Assembly: GCF_000717645.1 (NCBI RefSeq)
Contig: NZ_JNZZ01000001.1
Coordinates: 523,192 to 587,191 of the forward strand
Length of the DNA: 64,000 bases
Origin: Streptomyces californicus
GTDB taxonomy: Bacteria; Actinomycetota; Actinomycetes; Streptomycetales; Streptomycetaceae
Direction of reading: 5' to 3'
Positions 50,623-60,513 of the stretch are shown one piece after another; within the stretch, counting starts at the first letter, position 1; each line of letters starts with the position of its first letter. The position numbers and the translations under genes are program-made. The notes under the pieces were generated by a model. The model was not told where the DNA came from and did no database searches. It saw nothing but the letters and a program-made list of their open reading frames with translations.

Positions 50623-51750
50623 CTACGCGTACGGGCTGTCCGCGCCCGCCGCGGCCAGCTTCGGAGCCCTGGCGGGGCAGCAGCCGACCGGGCAGAGGTC
50701 GTGGGACGGCCCCAGCGACCCCAGCGCGCAGCGCTCCACCGCCCGGCCGCGCTCGCTCCCGGCGCGTTCCAGGAGCAGGTCCCGCACGGCGGCGGCGAAA
50801 CGCGGGTCGTCGCCGACCGTGGCGGAGCGGCGGACCGGCAGTCCCAGCTCCGCGGCCTTGGCCTTCGCCTCGGTGTCGAGGTCGTACAGGACCTCCATGT
50901 GGTCCGAGACGAAGCCGATGGGCGCCATGACGACCGCCGGGACGCCCTCGCCGTGCTGGGTCTCCAGGTGGTCGCAGATGTCGGGCTCCAGCCACGGGAT
51001 GTGCGGGGCGCCGCTGCGGGACTGGTAGACGAGCTGCCAGGGGTGCTCGGTGCCGGTCCGGGTGCGTACGGCCTCAATGATCAGGCGGGCCACGTCCAGG
51101 TGTTCGGCGACGTACGCGCCGCCCTCGCCGTGCGCCTCCGCGGGGCCGGAGGCGTCGGCGGCCGAGGTCGGGATGGAGTGGGTGGTGAACGCGATGTGCG
51201 CGCCGGACCGGACGTCCTCGGGCAGGTCGGCGAGCGAGGCGAGGACGCCGTCCACCATGGGCTCCACGAAGCCGGGGTGGTTGAAGTAGTGGCGCAGCTT
51301 GTCCACCCGGGGCGGCTCCAGCCCCTCGTCCTCCAGTGCGGCCAGCGACTCGGCGAGGTTCTCGCGATACTGGCGGCAGCCGGAGTACGAGGCGTAGGCG
51401 CTGGTGGCGAGGACCGCGATCCGGCGGTGGCCGTCCTCGGTCATCTCGCGCAGCACGTCGGTCAGGTACGGGGCCCAGTTGCGGTTGCCCCAGTAGACCG
51501 GCAGGTCCAGGCCGTGGTCGGCGAAGTCCTTGCGCAGCGCGTCCAGCAGGGCGCGGTTCTGGGCGTTGATCGGGCTGACCCCTCCGAAGAGGAAGTAGTG
51601 CTGTCCGACCTCCTTGAGGCGTTCCTCGGGGATGCCGCGGCCGCGGGTCACGTTCGCCAGGAACGGGACCACGTCGTCCGGGCCCTCGGGGCCGCCGAAG
51701 GAGAGCAGCAGCAGGGCGTCGTAGGGAGCGGGATCGCGCAGATCGGACAT
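50623..51750 (-). CDS. hemH: Ferrochelatase (coproporphyrin type)
   Basis: This 375-residue protein inserts Fe(II) into coproporphyrin III in actinobacteria. Conserved elements are LLSFGGPEG near the start, His191 in TTHSIP and Glu286 in [11 protein letters not shown] cysteine set, Cys125 plus Cys341, 353, 357 and 358 at the C-terminus, matches the [2Fe-2S]-containing actinobacterial form. The product would be decarboxylated to heme by HemQ/ChdC, not encoded here. The ATG at 51750 lacks a strong RBS; an upstream extension is unlikely. Confidence 0.93.
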   Translation of the reverse strand: MSDLRDPAPYDALLLLSFGGPEGPDDVVPFLANVTRGRGIPEERLKEVGQHYFLFGGVSPINAQNRALLDALRKDFADHGLDLPVYWGNRNWAPYLTDVLREMTEDGHRRIAVLATSAYASYSGCRQYRENLAESLAALEDEGLEPPRVDKLRHYFNHPGFVEPMVDGVLASLADLPEDVRSGAHIAFTTHSIPTSAADASGPAEAHGEGGAYVAEHLDVARLIIEAVRTRTGTEHPWQLVYQSRSGAPHIPWLEPDICDHLETQHGEGVPAVVMAPIGFVSDHMEVLYDLDTEAKAKAAELGLPVRRSATVGDDPRFAAAVRDLLLERAGSERGRAVERCALGSLGPSHDLCPVGCCPARAPKLAAAGADSPYA

Positions 51751-51934
51751 GGCATCGATCCTGCCACCCGCCCCGGACGGCGCGGCACCCGACATCCGAC
51801 GCCCCGTCGGGAAAGCCGGGGCGAGGTGGCAGACCGGGCCTGCGGCGCCGGGGGAAGCGGTGTCCGGCGCGGTCACCCGGCCCGTAAGCTGTATCGGCCA
51901 GCTACACGCATGACAGGCACGACCGGAGTACCCC

Positions 51935-53182
51935 TTGCCCAGCCCCTACCGCGCCATCTTCTCCGCCCCCGGCACCAAGGGGTTCTCCGCCGCGGGGTTC
52001 TTCGGCCGGATGCCGTTGTCCATGATGGGCATCGGCGTCGTGACGATGATCTCCCAGCTCACCGGCCGCTACGGGCTGGCCGGGGCGCTGTCGGCGACCC
52101 TGGCGATGTCGGCCGCGGTCTGCGGCCCCCAGGTCTCCCGGCTGGTGGACCGTTACGGACAGCGCCGGGTGCTGCGCCCGGTGACGCTGGTCGCGGTGGC
52201 GGCGGTCGCGGGGCTGCTGATCTGCGCCCAGCAGGGGATGCCGGAGTGGACGCTGTTCCTCTTCTCGGTGGGCGCGGGCTGCGTGCCGAGCGTGGGGTCG
52301 ATGGTCCGGTCCCGCTGGGCGGAGATCTACCGGGGCTCCAGCCGGGACCTGCACACCGCCTACGCGTGGGAGTCGATCGTCGACGAAGTGTGCTTCATCT
52401 TCGGCCCGATCATCTCCATCGGGCTGTCCACCGCCTGGTTCCCGGAGGCGGGCCCGCTGATCGCGGCCGGCTTCCTCCTGGTCGGCGTCTTCTGGCTGAC
52501 CGCGCAGCGCGCGACCGAACCGGTGCCGCACCCGAAGTCGCAGCACTCCGGGGGCTCGGCGCTGCGCTCACGGGGGCTCCAGGTGCTGGTGGCCACATTC
52601 GTGGCGACGGGCGCGATCTTCGGTGGCGTGGACGTGGTGACGGTGGCCTTCGCCGAGGACCGCGGGCACAAGTCCGCCGCTTCCCTGGTGCTGGCCGTCT
52701 ACGCGCTCGGTTCGTGCCTCGCCGGGGCCGTGTTCGGGCTGCTGCACCTGAAGGGGAACCCCGCGACCAGGTGGCTGGTGGGTGTCGTCGCGATGGCCGT
52801 GAGTATGATCCCCCTCCAATTGGCCGGGAACCTTCCGTTGCTGGCCGTGGCGCTCTTTGTCGCGGGCCTCGCCATCGCACCGACGATGGTCACCACCATG
52901 GCCCTCGTCGAAGCGCACGTACCGCGCACCAAGCTGACCGAGGGCATGACCTGGACCAGTACCGGGCTCGCGGTCGGAGTGGCGCTCGGCTCCTCGGCCG
53001 CCGGCTGGGTGGTCGACGCCGCCGGGGCGAAGGCGGGGTACGCGGTGCCCGTCGCGGCGGGAGCGCTCGCGGCGGTGGTGGCGTTCCTGGGATATCGGCG
53101 GCTGGCCGGACCGGCCACGACGGGAGGGCGCGGGGAAGATGAGCGACACCTACGCACGGACGAGGACGAGCACGTGGCATAA
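51935..53182 (+). CDS. MFS transporter with TTG start
   Basis: This 415-residue protein has twelve hydrophobic segments, a [12 protein letters not shown] loop after helix 2 and an [13 protein letters not shown] helix. It resembles uncharacterised actinobacterial MFS proteins of about 400 residues. The start is TTG at 51935, eight bases after GGAG; no ATG or GTG fits. Its 3' end overlaps the oxidase gene by 44 bases. Substrate is unknown; coupling to a sugar-lactone oxidase hints at a sugar acid or related compound. Confidence 0.85.
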   Translation: MPSPYRAIFSAPGTKGFSAAGFFGRMPLSMMGIGVVTMISQLTGRYGLAGALSATLAMSAAVCGPQVSRLVDRYGQRRVLRPVTLVAVAAVAGLLICAQQGMPEWTLFLFSVGAGCVPSVGSMVRSRWAEIYRGSSRDLHTAYAWESIVDEVCFIFGPIISIGLSTAWFPEAGPLIAAGFLLVGVFWLTAQRATEPVPHPKSQHSGGSALRSRGLQVLVATFVATGAIFGGVDVVTVAFAEDRGHKSAASLVLAVYALGSCLAGAVFGLLHLKGNPATRWLVGVVAMAVSMIPLQLAGNLPLLAVALFVAGLAIAPTMVTTMALVEAHVPRTKLTEGMTWTSTGLAVGVALGSSAAGWVVDAAGAKAGYAVPVAAGALAAVVAFLGYRRLAGPATTGGRGEDERHLRTDEDEHVA

Positions 53183-54461
53183 CTGGGCGGGCACCGTCAC
53201 CGCCAGGCCCGCCCGCACCGAGTCCCCCGCGTCCGTGGACGAACTGGCGGACGTGCTGCGCAGAGCGGGCGCGGACGGGCTGAAGGTGAAGCCGGTCGGT
53301 TCGGGCCACTCGTTCACGGCGGCGGCCGCCACCGACGGCGTGCTGATACGCCCCGACCTGCTCACCGGGATCCGGGACATCGACCGCGAGGCGATGACCG
53401 TGACGGTGGAGGCCGGGACTCCGCTCAAGCGGCTCAACACCGCACTCGCCCGCGAGGGCCTGTCGCTCACGAACATGGGCGACATCATGGAGCAGACCGT
53501 CGCCGGGGCCACCTCCACCGGCACGCACGGGACGGGCCGGGACTCGGCGTCGATATCCGCGCAGATCAGGGCGCTGGAGCTGGTGACCGCCGACGGCACC
53601 GTGCTGGTCTGCTCCGCCGAGCAGAACCCGGAGATCTTCGCGGCGGCCCGGATCGGGCTCGGCGCCCTCGGGGTGATCACCGCCGTGACCCTCGCCGTGG
53701 AACCGATCTTCCTGCTGACGGCGCGTGAGGAGCCGATGAGCTTCGACCGGGTCGCCTCGGACTTCGACGAGCTCGTGGCCGAGAACGAGCACTTCGAGTT
53801 CTACTGGTTCCCGCACACGGGCAACTGCAACACCAAGCGGAACAACCGCAGCGCGGGTCCGGCCGCCCCGCCCGGAAAGGTGAGCGCCTGGGTCGACGAC
53901 GAGCTGCTCTCCAACGGGGTCTTCCGGGTCGCCTGTGCGCTGGGGCGCGCGGTCCCGGCGACGATCCCGTCGATCGCCAGGCTCTCCAGCCGGGCGCTGT
54001 CGGCGCGTACGTACACCGACATCCCGTACAAGGTGTTCACCAGCCCGCGCCGGGTGCGGTTCGTGGAGATGGAGTACGCCGTTCCGCGCGAGCACGCGGT
54101 GGCGGCGCTGCGGGAGCTCAAGGCGATGGTCGAGCGCTCCCCGCTGAAGATCAGCTTCCCGGTCGAGGTGCGGACCGCTCCGGCCGACGACATGACGCTG
54201 TCGACCGCGTCGGGCCGGGACAGCGCCTACATCGCCGTCCATCTGTACCGGGGCACGCCCCACCGCTCGTACTTCACGGCGGTCGAGCGGATCATGACCG
54301 CGCAGGCGGGCCGGCCGCACTGGGGCAAGATCCACACGCGGGACGCGGCCTACTTCTCCGAAGTCTACCCGCGCTTCGGGGAGTTCACGGCGCTGCGCGA
54401 CCGGCTGGACCCGGACCGCATGTTCGGTAACGACTACCTGCGGCGCGTGCTCGGCGACTGA
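53139..54461 (+). CDS. D-arabinono-1,4-lactone oxidase family FAD oxidoreductase
   Basis: This 440-residue VAO-type flavoprotein has a PCMH FAD domain with GSGHSFT (55-61), where His57 may bind FAD covalently. GATSTGTHGTG in the middle and a C-terminal ALO domain with RPHWGKIHT and DPDRMFGNDYL follow. Relatives include L-gulono-lactone oxidases and the alditol oxidase of S. coelicolor. The likely reaction is oxidation of a sugar lactone or polyol with oxygen. It begins inside the MFS gene (44-base overlap), so the two are one unit. Confidence 0.9.
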   Translation: MSDTYARTRTSTWHNWAGTVTARPARTESPASVDELADVLRRAGADGLKVKPVGSGHSFTAAAATDGVLIRPDLLTGIRDIDREAMTVTVEAGTPLKRLNTALAREGLSLTNMGDIMEQTVAGATSTGTHGTGRDSASISAQIRALELVTADGTVLVCSAEQNPEIFAAARIGLGALGVITAVTLAVEPIFLLTAREEPMSFDRVASDFDELVAENEHFEFYWFPHTGNCNTKRNNRSAGPAAPPGKVSAWVDDELLSNGVFRVACALGRAVPATIPSIARLSSRALSARTYTDIPYKVFTSPRRVRFVEMEYAVPREHAVAALRELKAMVERSPLKISFPVEVRTAPADDMTLSTASGRDSAYIAVHLYRGTPHRSYFTAVERIMTAQAGRPHWGKIHTRDAAYFSEVYPRFGEFTALRDRLDPDRMFGNDYLRRVLGD

Positions 54462-54480
54462 CTCCCGCCGCTTCCGCGAC

Positions 54481-54530
54481 GCACTGCGGCCCCGGCCCCC
54501 TCCGGCGAGAGGGGGCCGGGGCCGCAGTGC
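54481..54530. terminator. Very strong bidirectional hairpin
   Basis: A 22-bp perfect stem (54481-54502 with 54509-54530) and a 6-base loop separate the oxidase gene from the convergent membrane protein gene. No T-tract is present. Confidence 0.8.
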
Positions 54531-54555
54531 GCGGTGCCGGCGGCCGGCCCGCCGG

Positions 54556-55734
54556 TCACTCGGCTTCGTCGGCGGGCGGGCCCTCCTGGCCCTGCCCGGG
54601 GGCGACGCCGGTGTCGGCCGACGGCGCACCGGTGCCGGTGTCGCCGGGGGCCGAGGGGGTCGGCCTGGCCGGTCCGGGCGTGGCCGGGCCGGTGGAGCCG
54701 GAGGGGGCCGGGGTCGGGGTGGGTCCGGTGGTGGGCTTGTCCCGGTCGGCGCCCGTGCCGGGGTCCGTGCTCGTACCGCTGCCGTCGCCGCCGTCCGTGG
54801 CGGGCGCCGAACCGGTGGAGGCGGAGGGGGTCGGGCCGTCCTCGTCCGTTCCGCCGTCCCGGCCGGTGTCGCCCGAGGGCGTGGGGTCGGCGGGGCCGGA
54901 GTCGCGGTGGTCGCCGCCTCCGCGCACCACCTGGCCGAGGGTGGTGCCCTGGCCGCCGTTGAGGTCGTTGCCCGACAGGACCTCGAAGGCGGTGATCCCG
55001 GCCATGGAGAGGGCGAAGACGGCGGCGGCCGCGAGCGCGGGGCGCTTCCAACCGCGCAGCCGCGTGCCGTGGGTCACGCTCTCGCCGAACTCCTCGTCGG
55101 CGGCCGGGTCCGCTCCCGGCTGCGGGGCCGGCCCCGTGCCGTCGACCCGCCGGAGCATCCGCGTACGGTCGTCGTCGGCTCCGGAGCCGCTCGCGGGCCC
55201 GCCGCCCGGCGGCGGGACGCGGAGCATGCGGGTCCGCGCGTCGCCGAGGTCGAGCAGTTGGGTCCGGTCAGGGTCCCCGGGGGCGACCTGGGTGAGCAGT
55301 TGGGTGCTCTCGGCGTCCGGGACCACCTCCGGGACCGCGCCCGGGTCCACCGTGGGCAGCACCGTCGTGGCGTCCTCGGCCGGGGGCTCCGGCTCCGGAG
55401 CGGACCGTCGTGCGGCCGCTCTGCGCCCGGAGGGGGTGGTCTCCTTGGTGTGCACGGTCACCTGACGGCCCTCGGGGTGGACGACCTGGACCGTCACCTC
55501 GCGGATCTGTTCGCCCGTGCGGCGGAAGAAGTGCTGGAAGACCGAGCCGCCGCAGGTGGCGACGACGCTCATCACGCCCGCCCCGGCGATCGTTCCGTAG
55601 ACCCCCAGTTGTGAGGCGGCCACCGCTGCCGCGACGGCGGCCACCGCGCTCCCGGCGACCTGCGGGAGACTCAGATCGATGCGCTTTTCCTTCTGTTCCG
55701 TCTGCTCCGTGTCGCTTTCCGGCTTCTGAACCAT
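54556..55734 (-). CDS. Uncharacterised two-helix membrane protein with Pro/Thr-rich outer tail
   Basis: This 392-residue protein has a hydrophobic hairpin near residues 18-66 and a basic loop. An acidic linker with repeated RTQLL/RTRMLR motifs follows, then a second membrane helix (about 246-268) and a long Pro/Ser/Thr/Gly-rich tail. Motifs such as DRTRMLR resemble phospho-Thr docking segments, but this is weak. The ATG follows AGGGG at eight bases. It is divergent from sepH. Function is unknown; envelope location is likely. Confidence 0.65.
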   Translation of the reverse strand: MVQKPESDTEQTEQKEKRIDLSLPQVAGSAVAAVAAAVAASQLGVYGTIAGAGVMSVVATCGGSVFQHFFRRTGEQIREVTVQVVHPEGRQVTVHTKETTPSGRRAAARRSAPEPEPPAEDATTVLPTVDPGAVPEVVPDAESTQLLTQVAPGDPDRTQLLDLGDARTRMLRVPPPGGGPASGSGADDDRTRMLRRVDGTGPAPQPGADPAADEEFGESVTHGTRLRGWKRPALAAAAVFALSMAGITAFEVLSGNDLNGGQGTTLGQVVRGGGDHRDSGPADPTPSGDTGRDGGTDEDGPTPSASTGSAPATDGGDGSGTSTDPGTGADRDKPTTGPTPTPAPSGSTGPATPGPARPTPSAPGDTGTGAPSADTGVAPGQGQEGPPADEAE

Positions 55735-56229
55735 TACCAGCCCCTGCTTGACATCTCTCCCACCATGCACCAGGAAGGGACAAATGAGCGAAGCCGATAG
55801 TTCCGTTTCCGGGGATTGTGTGAAGCACGACACGCATCAGGGGCATTTCGCGGAGAACCGGGTACATCAACTCCCGCACCTCGCGAGAACTTCGGCGGCG
55901 CGCCGGTCCACCCCGGTGGCCCGAATGGAGTACTGTGACGAGCCCTGGGGCGGACTCCGACGTGGGATTCCGCAGCCACCGGAGGGGGCCGACGGCGGCA
56001 CCCGCACCGGTGGTTTCAAGGCATCGCACGGATGCCTGCTGCACAAGGTGACCAAATCGGGCACTTTGGGTCGCAACGGACAACCGTGTCATGGCGGCGG
56101 ACCAGGACGAGCGCCCGACACGCCGGGCAACTTGGCAAGGTTGTGACAGGCTGCACCCGGGCAGGTCACACTCGACTAGCGGAAGCAGCGACGCACGTGA
56201 CGTCGGCAGGCACCACCCGGGAGGTCCCC
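55735..56229. other. 495-base gap between divergent genes
   Basis: It contains no supported gene. A/T-rich tracts near 55790-55870 and a TACTGT hexamer at about 55930 are possible promoter parts for sepH or the membrane protein gene. The length suggests complex regulation of sepH. Confidence 0.45.
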
Positions 56230-57315
56230 ATGCCCGAACTGCGTGTCGTGGCCGTCTCCAACGACGGCACACGACTGGTGCTCAAGGCTGCGGACAGCAC
56301 GGAGTACACGCTTCCGATCGATGAGCGGCTGCGGGCCGCCGTGCGCAACGACCGCGCGCGGCTCGGCCAGATCGAGATCGAGGTGGAGAGCCACCTCCGC
56401 CCCCGCGACATCCAGGCCCGGATACGAGCCGGCGCCTCCGCCGAGGAGGTCGCCCAGTTCGCGGGCATCCCCGTCGACCGTGTTCGCCGCTTCGAGGGCC
56501 CCGTGCTCGCGGAGCGCGCCTTCATGGCCGAACGGGCCCGGAAGACTCCTGTGCGCCGTCCCGGCGAGAACACCGGCCCCCAGCTCGGCGAGGCGGTGCA
56601 GGAGCGTCTCCTGCTGCGCGGCGCCGACAAGGAAACCGTCCTGTGGGACTCCTGGCGCCGCGACGACGGCACCTGGGAGGTCCTGCTCGTCTACCGGGTC
56701 GCGGGCGAACCGCACTCGGCGAGCTGGACGTACGACCCGCCCCGGCGGCTGGTCCAGGCCGTGGACGACGAGGCGCGCTCGCTGATCGGCGAGAGCGACG
56801 ACGCCGCGCCCGAGCCGAGCTTCCCGTTCGTGCCCCGGATCGCGCGGCTGCCGCGCGACCGGCCGCTGGACCGCAGCCTCGACCGGCAGATCGAGCGAGA
56901 GCGCCCGCTGGACCGGGCGCTGGAGCGCCAGATCGAGCGGCCCGCCCCGGTCGCCGAGCCCGAGGAGTACGTGAGCAGCGCCTCGGGCGGTGAGCGGGAC
57001 TCGCTGACCAGCCTGCTGGAGGCGGTCCCGAGCTTCCGCGGCGACATGGTGGTGCCCGAGCAGCCGGAGCCGCCCGCGCTTGAGCCGGCGGAGGAGGCGG
57101 AGGCGGACGAGCCGCCGGCCGCCGCCGCTTCGGCCGGGGCGGGGTCCGCGTACGCGGATGTGCTGATGCCCCGGGCGGTGGCCGGCCACCGGGACCGGCT
57201 GACCGGGACGACGGACCGGCAGGCCGAGGCCGACGGGGTCCGGCCGGGCCGCAGGGCGGCGGTGCCGAGCTGGGACGAGATCGTCTTCGGCACCCGGCGC
57301 AAGAAGCAGGACTGA
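56230..57315 (+). CDS. sepH: SepH cell division protein
   Basis: This 361-residue protein starts with the DUF3071/SepH domain: LRVVAVSNDGTRLVLK at the N-terminus and a helix-turn-helix-like segment (RDIQARIRAGASAEEVAQ, FAGIPVDRVRRFEGPVLAER) around 58-100. A long acidic, Pro-rich tail follows, ending in a basic IVFGTRRKKQD. SepH binds FtsZ and stabilises Z-rings at sporulation and vegetative septa in Streptomyces. Tandem LDRxLDRQIERER-type repeats (about 215-240) are notable. The ATG follows GGGAGG at five bases. Confidence 0.92.
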   Translation: MPELRVVAVSNDGTRLVLKAADSTEYTLPIDERLRAAVRNDRARLGQIEIEVESHLRPRDIQARIRAGASAEEVAQFAGIPVDRVRRFEGPVLAERAFMAERARKTPVRRPGENTGPQLGEAVQERLLLRGADKETVLWDSWRRDDGTWEVLLVYRVAGEPHSASWTYDPPRRLVQAVDDEARSLIGESDDAAPEPSFPFVPRIARLPRDRPLDRSLDRQIERERPLDRALERQIERPAPVAEPEEYVSSASGGERDSLTSLLEAVPSFRGDMVVPEQPEPPALEPAEEAEADEPPAAAASAGAGSAYADVLMPRAVAGHRDRLTGTTDRQAEADGVRPGRRAAVPSWDEIVFGTRRKKQD

Positions 57316-57399
57316 CCGGGAGTGACGACCGGTGGGGGCGGGAACGGTGCGCGGGTGCGCATCGGGCCCGCCCCCTCGGCGTTGCGGGGCGCCTGCGGA

Positions 57400-58230
57400 C
57401 TACTGGGGCTCGGGGCCCGTGGCGACCGGCCGGGAGGGGTCGGCGGACCACTCGGACCAGGACCCGGGGTACAGGATGCCGGTGAGCCCCGCGATCTCCA
57501 GGGCCAGCACCTGGTGCGCGCCGGAGACCCCGGAGCCGCAGTAGACGCCCACCCCCTCGGCGCCGGCCTTCGCGCCCAGTCCGGCGAACCGCGCGGCGAG
57601 CTGTTCGGCCGGGAGATAGCGTCCGTCCGCACCCGTGTTCTCGTCGGTCGGCGCGGAGACCGCACCGGGGATGTGGCCGCCGACCCGGTCGATCGGCTCC
57701 ACGTCGCCCCGGTAGCGTTCGGCCGCCCGTGCGTCGAGCAGCAGCCCCGACCGGGCGAAGGCGGCCGCGCTGTCCGCGTCCAGGGTGGGAAGCGCCCCGG
57801 GCTTCGGCCGGAAATCGCCCTCGGCAGGGTGCGGGACGTCGGTGGACAGGTCACCCGCCCAGGCGGCGAGACCGCCGTCGAGTACGCGTACGTCCCGGTG
57901 CCCCGCCCAGCGCAGCAGCCACCAGGCGCGCGCCGCCGCCCAGCCCTGGCCGCCGTCGTACACCACGACGGGGGTGTCCTGGCCGACCCCGGCCCGGCGC
58001 ATCGCGGCCCCGAACACCTCCGGGTCAGGGAGGGGGTGGCGGCCGCCGCCGCCGGCCGGGGACGCGAGGTCCTGGTCGAGGTCGACGAAGACGGCTCCGG
58101 GCAGGTGGCCGGCCTCGTAGTCGGCGCGGCCGTGCGGGCCGCCGAGCCGCCAGCGGACGTCCAGGAGCACGGGAGGCCGCGGACCGGCCGACTCGCTCGC
58201 GCATGCGGATGCGGTGATGATGGGCTTCAT
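57400..58230 (-). CDS. Thiosulfate/3-mercaptopyruvate sulfurtransferase
   Basis: This 276-residue protein has two rhodanese domains (about 15-130 and 145-270), the second with active-site Cys231 in YCGSGVSG. The CGSGV loop favours 3-mercaptopyruvate over thiosulfate in many family members. The ATG at 58230 is chosen because GAGG lies nine bases upstream. It converges with sepH. It may serve sulfur transfer or cyanide detoxification. Confidence 0.9.
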   Translation of the reverse strand: MKPIITASACASESAGPRPPVLLDVRWRLGGPHGRADYEAGHLPGAVFVDLDQDLASPAGGGGRHPLPDPEVFGAAMRRAGVGQDTPVVVYDGGQGWAAARAWWLLRWAGHRDVRVLDGGLAAWAGDLSTDVPHPAEGDFRPKPGALPTLDADSAAAFARSGLLLDARAAERYRGDVEPIDRVGGHIPGAVSAPTDENTGADGRYLPAEQLAARFAGLGAKAGAEGVGVYCGSGVSGAHQVLALEIAGLTGILYPGSWSEWSADPSRPVATGPEPQ

Positions 58231-58278
58231 GGGTGCCATCCTCGCGCAGCGCACCGGGCACCCGTAACCGCAGCGGAC

Positions 58279-58307
58279 AGGGCGGCCGGCGGAAGTCCGG
58301 CCGCCCT
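58279..58307. other. Perfect hairpin in a divergent promoter region
   Basis: An 11-bp stem (AGGGCGGCCGG with its complement at 58297-58307) and a 7-base loop lie between the divergent sulfurtransferase and VOC genes. It looks like a terminator but has no gene ending beside it, so it may be a leader structure or a leftover from another gene. Confidence 0.45.
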
Positions 58308-58466
58308 TCGCCGGGAACCGGTACGACGCGGCGCGGCCGGTGCGCTCCCCGCGCCGGCGGGTGCGAGCATCTGCACGGGGCTCGCGGGCCCCGCCCCGAC
58401 CCGGGACGGCGCACCCGCCCCCTTCCCCCGCACGGCCACCACAACGGTCCGAGGAGAGAAAGAACG

Positions 58467-59258
58467 ATGACGGAGGCCCCCGCCCGGCGTACACCCGGCA
58501 CACCCTGCTGGGTCAGTCTGATCGTGCACGGTCTGACCACGACCCAGGAGTTCTACGGCTCCCTCTTCGACTGGGAGTTCCTGCCGGGCCCCGACCAGCT
58601 GGGCCCCTACGTCCGCGGCCTGCTGCACGGCGCGGAGGTCGCGGGCATCGGCCAGCTGCCGCCCGACCGGCACCTCCCGATCGCCTGGACCACCTATCTC
58701 GCGTCGGACGACGCCGACGCCACGGCGGAGGCCGTGCGCTCCTGCGGCGGGACCGTCGCCGTCGGTCCGCTGGACGCCGGTGACGCCGGCCGGCTCGCCA
58801 TCGCCTCGGACCCGGGCGGGGCGGTCTTCGGCATCTGGCAGGGCTCGGACCACCTCGGCACGATGACGGCGGGCGTGCCCGGCGCCCCCGTCTGGAACGA
58901 GCTGGTGACGCGCGAGACGTCGATGGTGGCGAAGTTTTACCAGACGGTCTTCGGCTACGAGACGGAGGCGGTTCTCTCGGCCGACTTCGACTACCAGACC
59001 CTGCAACTGGCCGGCGTCCCGGTGGCGGCACTGCACGGGGTGGGCCATGCGCTGCCGCGCGACCGGGGGCCGCACTGGATGACGTACTTCGAGGTGGCCG
59101 ACACCGATCTGGCGACGGCCCGGGTGGTCGAGCTGGGCGGACGGGTGCTGCAGCCGCCGCGCGAGGCGTCGAGCGGGCGGCTGGCCACGGTCGCGGACCC
59201 GGAAGGCGCCGTGTTCACCCTCGTCAGGCCGTCCGGGAGTGACGCGTTCGGGCGGTGA
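58467..59258 (+). CDS. VOC family protein (two glyoxalase-like domains)
   Basis: This 263-residue protein contains two VOC modules (about 10-125 and 140-260). The repeats WVSLIVHGLTTTQEFYGSLFDW and WNELVTRETSMVAKFYQTVFGY mark the starts, and each half ends with DPxGAVF. Actinobacteria have many such proteins, usually of unknown substrate; some are glyoxalases, dioxygenases or resistance proteins. The ATG is preceded by GAGGAGAG. It is transcribed alone. Confidence 0.85.
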   Translation: MTEAPARRTPGTPCWVSLIVHGLTTTQEFYGSLFDWEFLPGPDQLGPYVRGLLHGAEVAGIGQLPPDRHLPIAWTTYLASDDADATAEAVRSCGGTVAVGPLDAGDAGRLAIASDPGGAVFGIWQGSDHLGTMTAGVPGAPVWNELVTRETSMVAKFYQTVFGYETEAVLSADFDYQTLQLAGVPVAALHGVGHALPRDRGPHWMTYFEVADTDLATARVVELGGRVLQPPREASSGRLATVADPEGAVFTLVRPSGSDAFGR

Positions 59259-59279
59259 CCCCGGGGCAGTGACCGGAGA

Positions 59280-59317
59280 GCGGGACGGGGGTCGTCGTCG
59301 AGCGGCCCCCGTCCCGC
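59280..59317. terminator. Hairpin between convergent genes
   Basis: A 12-bp perfect stem (GCGGGACGGGGG with its complement at 59306-59317) and a 14-base loop lie between the VOC and phosphoesterase genes. Confidence 0.65.
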
Positions 59318-59322
59318 CGCTG

Positions 59323-60375
59323 TCAGGCCGTCGTGTGCAGCGGCACCGTGAGCTGCTTGAGCCAGGCGCCCCGGGAGAAGTCGCGGGCCTTGATGACGAC
59401 CGTGCGCGGGCTCACCTCGATCTGGAGGCCCTGGTTGAACGAGCCCTCCACCGCGACCTCGCCGCCCTTGCCGTCGTCCGTCCACCCCGTCTGGACCGCC
59501 GAGGTGTTGACGACGGTGAAGCCGTCCAGGTTCCCGGTTCCGGGGACGACCCGGCGGACCGCCCAGTCCGACAGGTTGAGGTCCCAGTGGGTGTGGCCGG
59601 AGAAGAGGAACACGTCCTTGTGGCGGCCCAGGATCGACAGCAGCCGGTCGGGCTGGAGGTAGTCGCCCAGGTAGAGCTTGTTGCGGGTGCCCGACACCGT
59701 GTTCGGCAGGGGGTGGTGCGTCAGCACCATGACGGGCCTGCGCCGACGCGCCCAGTGGGCGAGCCGGTCCTCCAGCCAGGCGAACTGCGCGTCGCTGATC
59801 CACACCTCGTCCCACAGCTTCGCGTCGTGGTAGTGCGCGTAGCGCTCGGTCCCGAGGGTGAGGACGGGAACCCCGCCGAACGACGCCTCCGTGTAGACCT
59901 TGTTGCGCCCCGCGAAGTTGTAGAAGCTGCGGAAGAGCGAGTCCTCGGTGGTGCCGTTGGGCCAGGTGCCCTGGGCCAGCGTGTTCGGGTCGCTGTACTT
60001 CGGGACGTAGAACTCGTGGTTGCCGATGGCCCACGCGACGTTCCTGGGGTGCCGGTGACGCTGGAGGGTGCGGCGGACCTCCGCGTACTCGAAGTCGTAG
60101 CCGCGCGGCGTGATGTCGCCGGCCACGCCGAGCCCGGCGCTGTCGGGGTTGATCCGGTGCAGATCGTCGAGGGCCTTGCCGAAGTCGGCCAGATCGCCCT
60201 GGATGTCGCTGATGATGTTGAACCGCACCGTACGGCCGCCACCGTGGTGGCCGCGCCCGTCGTGCGCGGGGGCGGCCTCGGCCGGTGCGGCCGTCAGCGC
60301 GGCGCCCGCGGTGAGCGCGCCGCCCGCCAGGAGTGAGGCGCGGCCGGTCGTGGCCATGAACGATCTGCGATCCAT
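59323..60375 (-). CDS. Tat-exported metallophosphoesterase
   Basis: This 350-residue protein starts with a twin-arginine signal (RRSFMA, then a hydrophobic stretch to AEA at about residue 34). Metallophosphoesterase motifs follow: ISDIQGD, GVAGDI, GNHEF, THHPLP and SGHTHWDLN. It should act outside the cell on phosphate esters with two metal ions. A DUF4073-like C-terminal strand region completes it. It converges with the VOC gene and is upstream-adjacent to tdk. Confidence 0.9.
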   Translation of the reverse strand: MDRRSFMATTGRASLLAGGALTAGAALTAAPAEAAPAHDGRGHHGGGRTVRFNIISDIQGDLADFGKALDDLHRINPDSAGLGVAGDITPRGYDFEYAEVRRTLQRHRHPRNVAWAIGNHEFYVPKYSDPNTLAQGTWPNGTTEDSLFRSFYNFAGRNKVYTEASFGGVPVLTLGTERYAHYHDAKLWDEVWISDAQFAWLEDRLAHWARRRRPVMVLTHHPLPNTVSGTRNKLYLGDYLQPDRLLSILGRHKDVFLFSGHTHWDLNLSDWAVRRVVPGTGNLDGFTVVNTSAVQTGWTDDGKGGEVAVEGSFNQGLQIEVSPRTVVIKARDFSRGAWLKQLTVPLHTTA

Positions 60376-60513
60376 CGGTGGTTACTTCCTTCGTGGTGCG
60401 CCCCGCGGAGGGGTTCGGAGGAAGGAAGCCTGATCGACTCCGGTGACGTGCGGGGGTGGCCGAGGTGACCGCGGGCTGAACCCCGGGGAGCCCCTCCGCA
60501 CGGACCGTACGGT

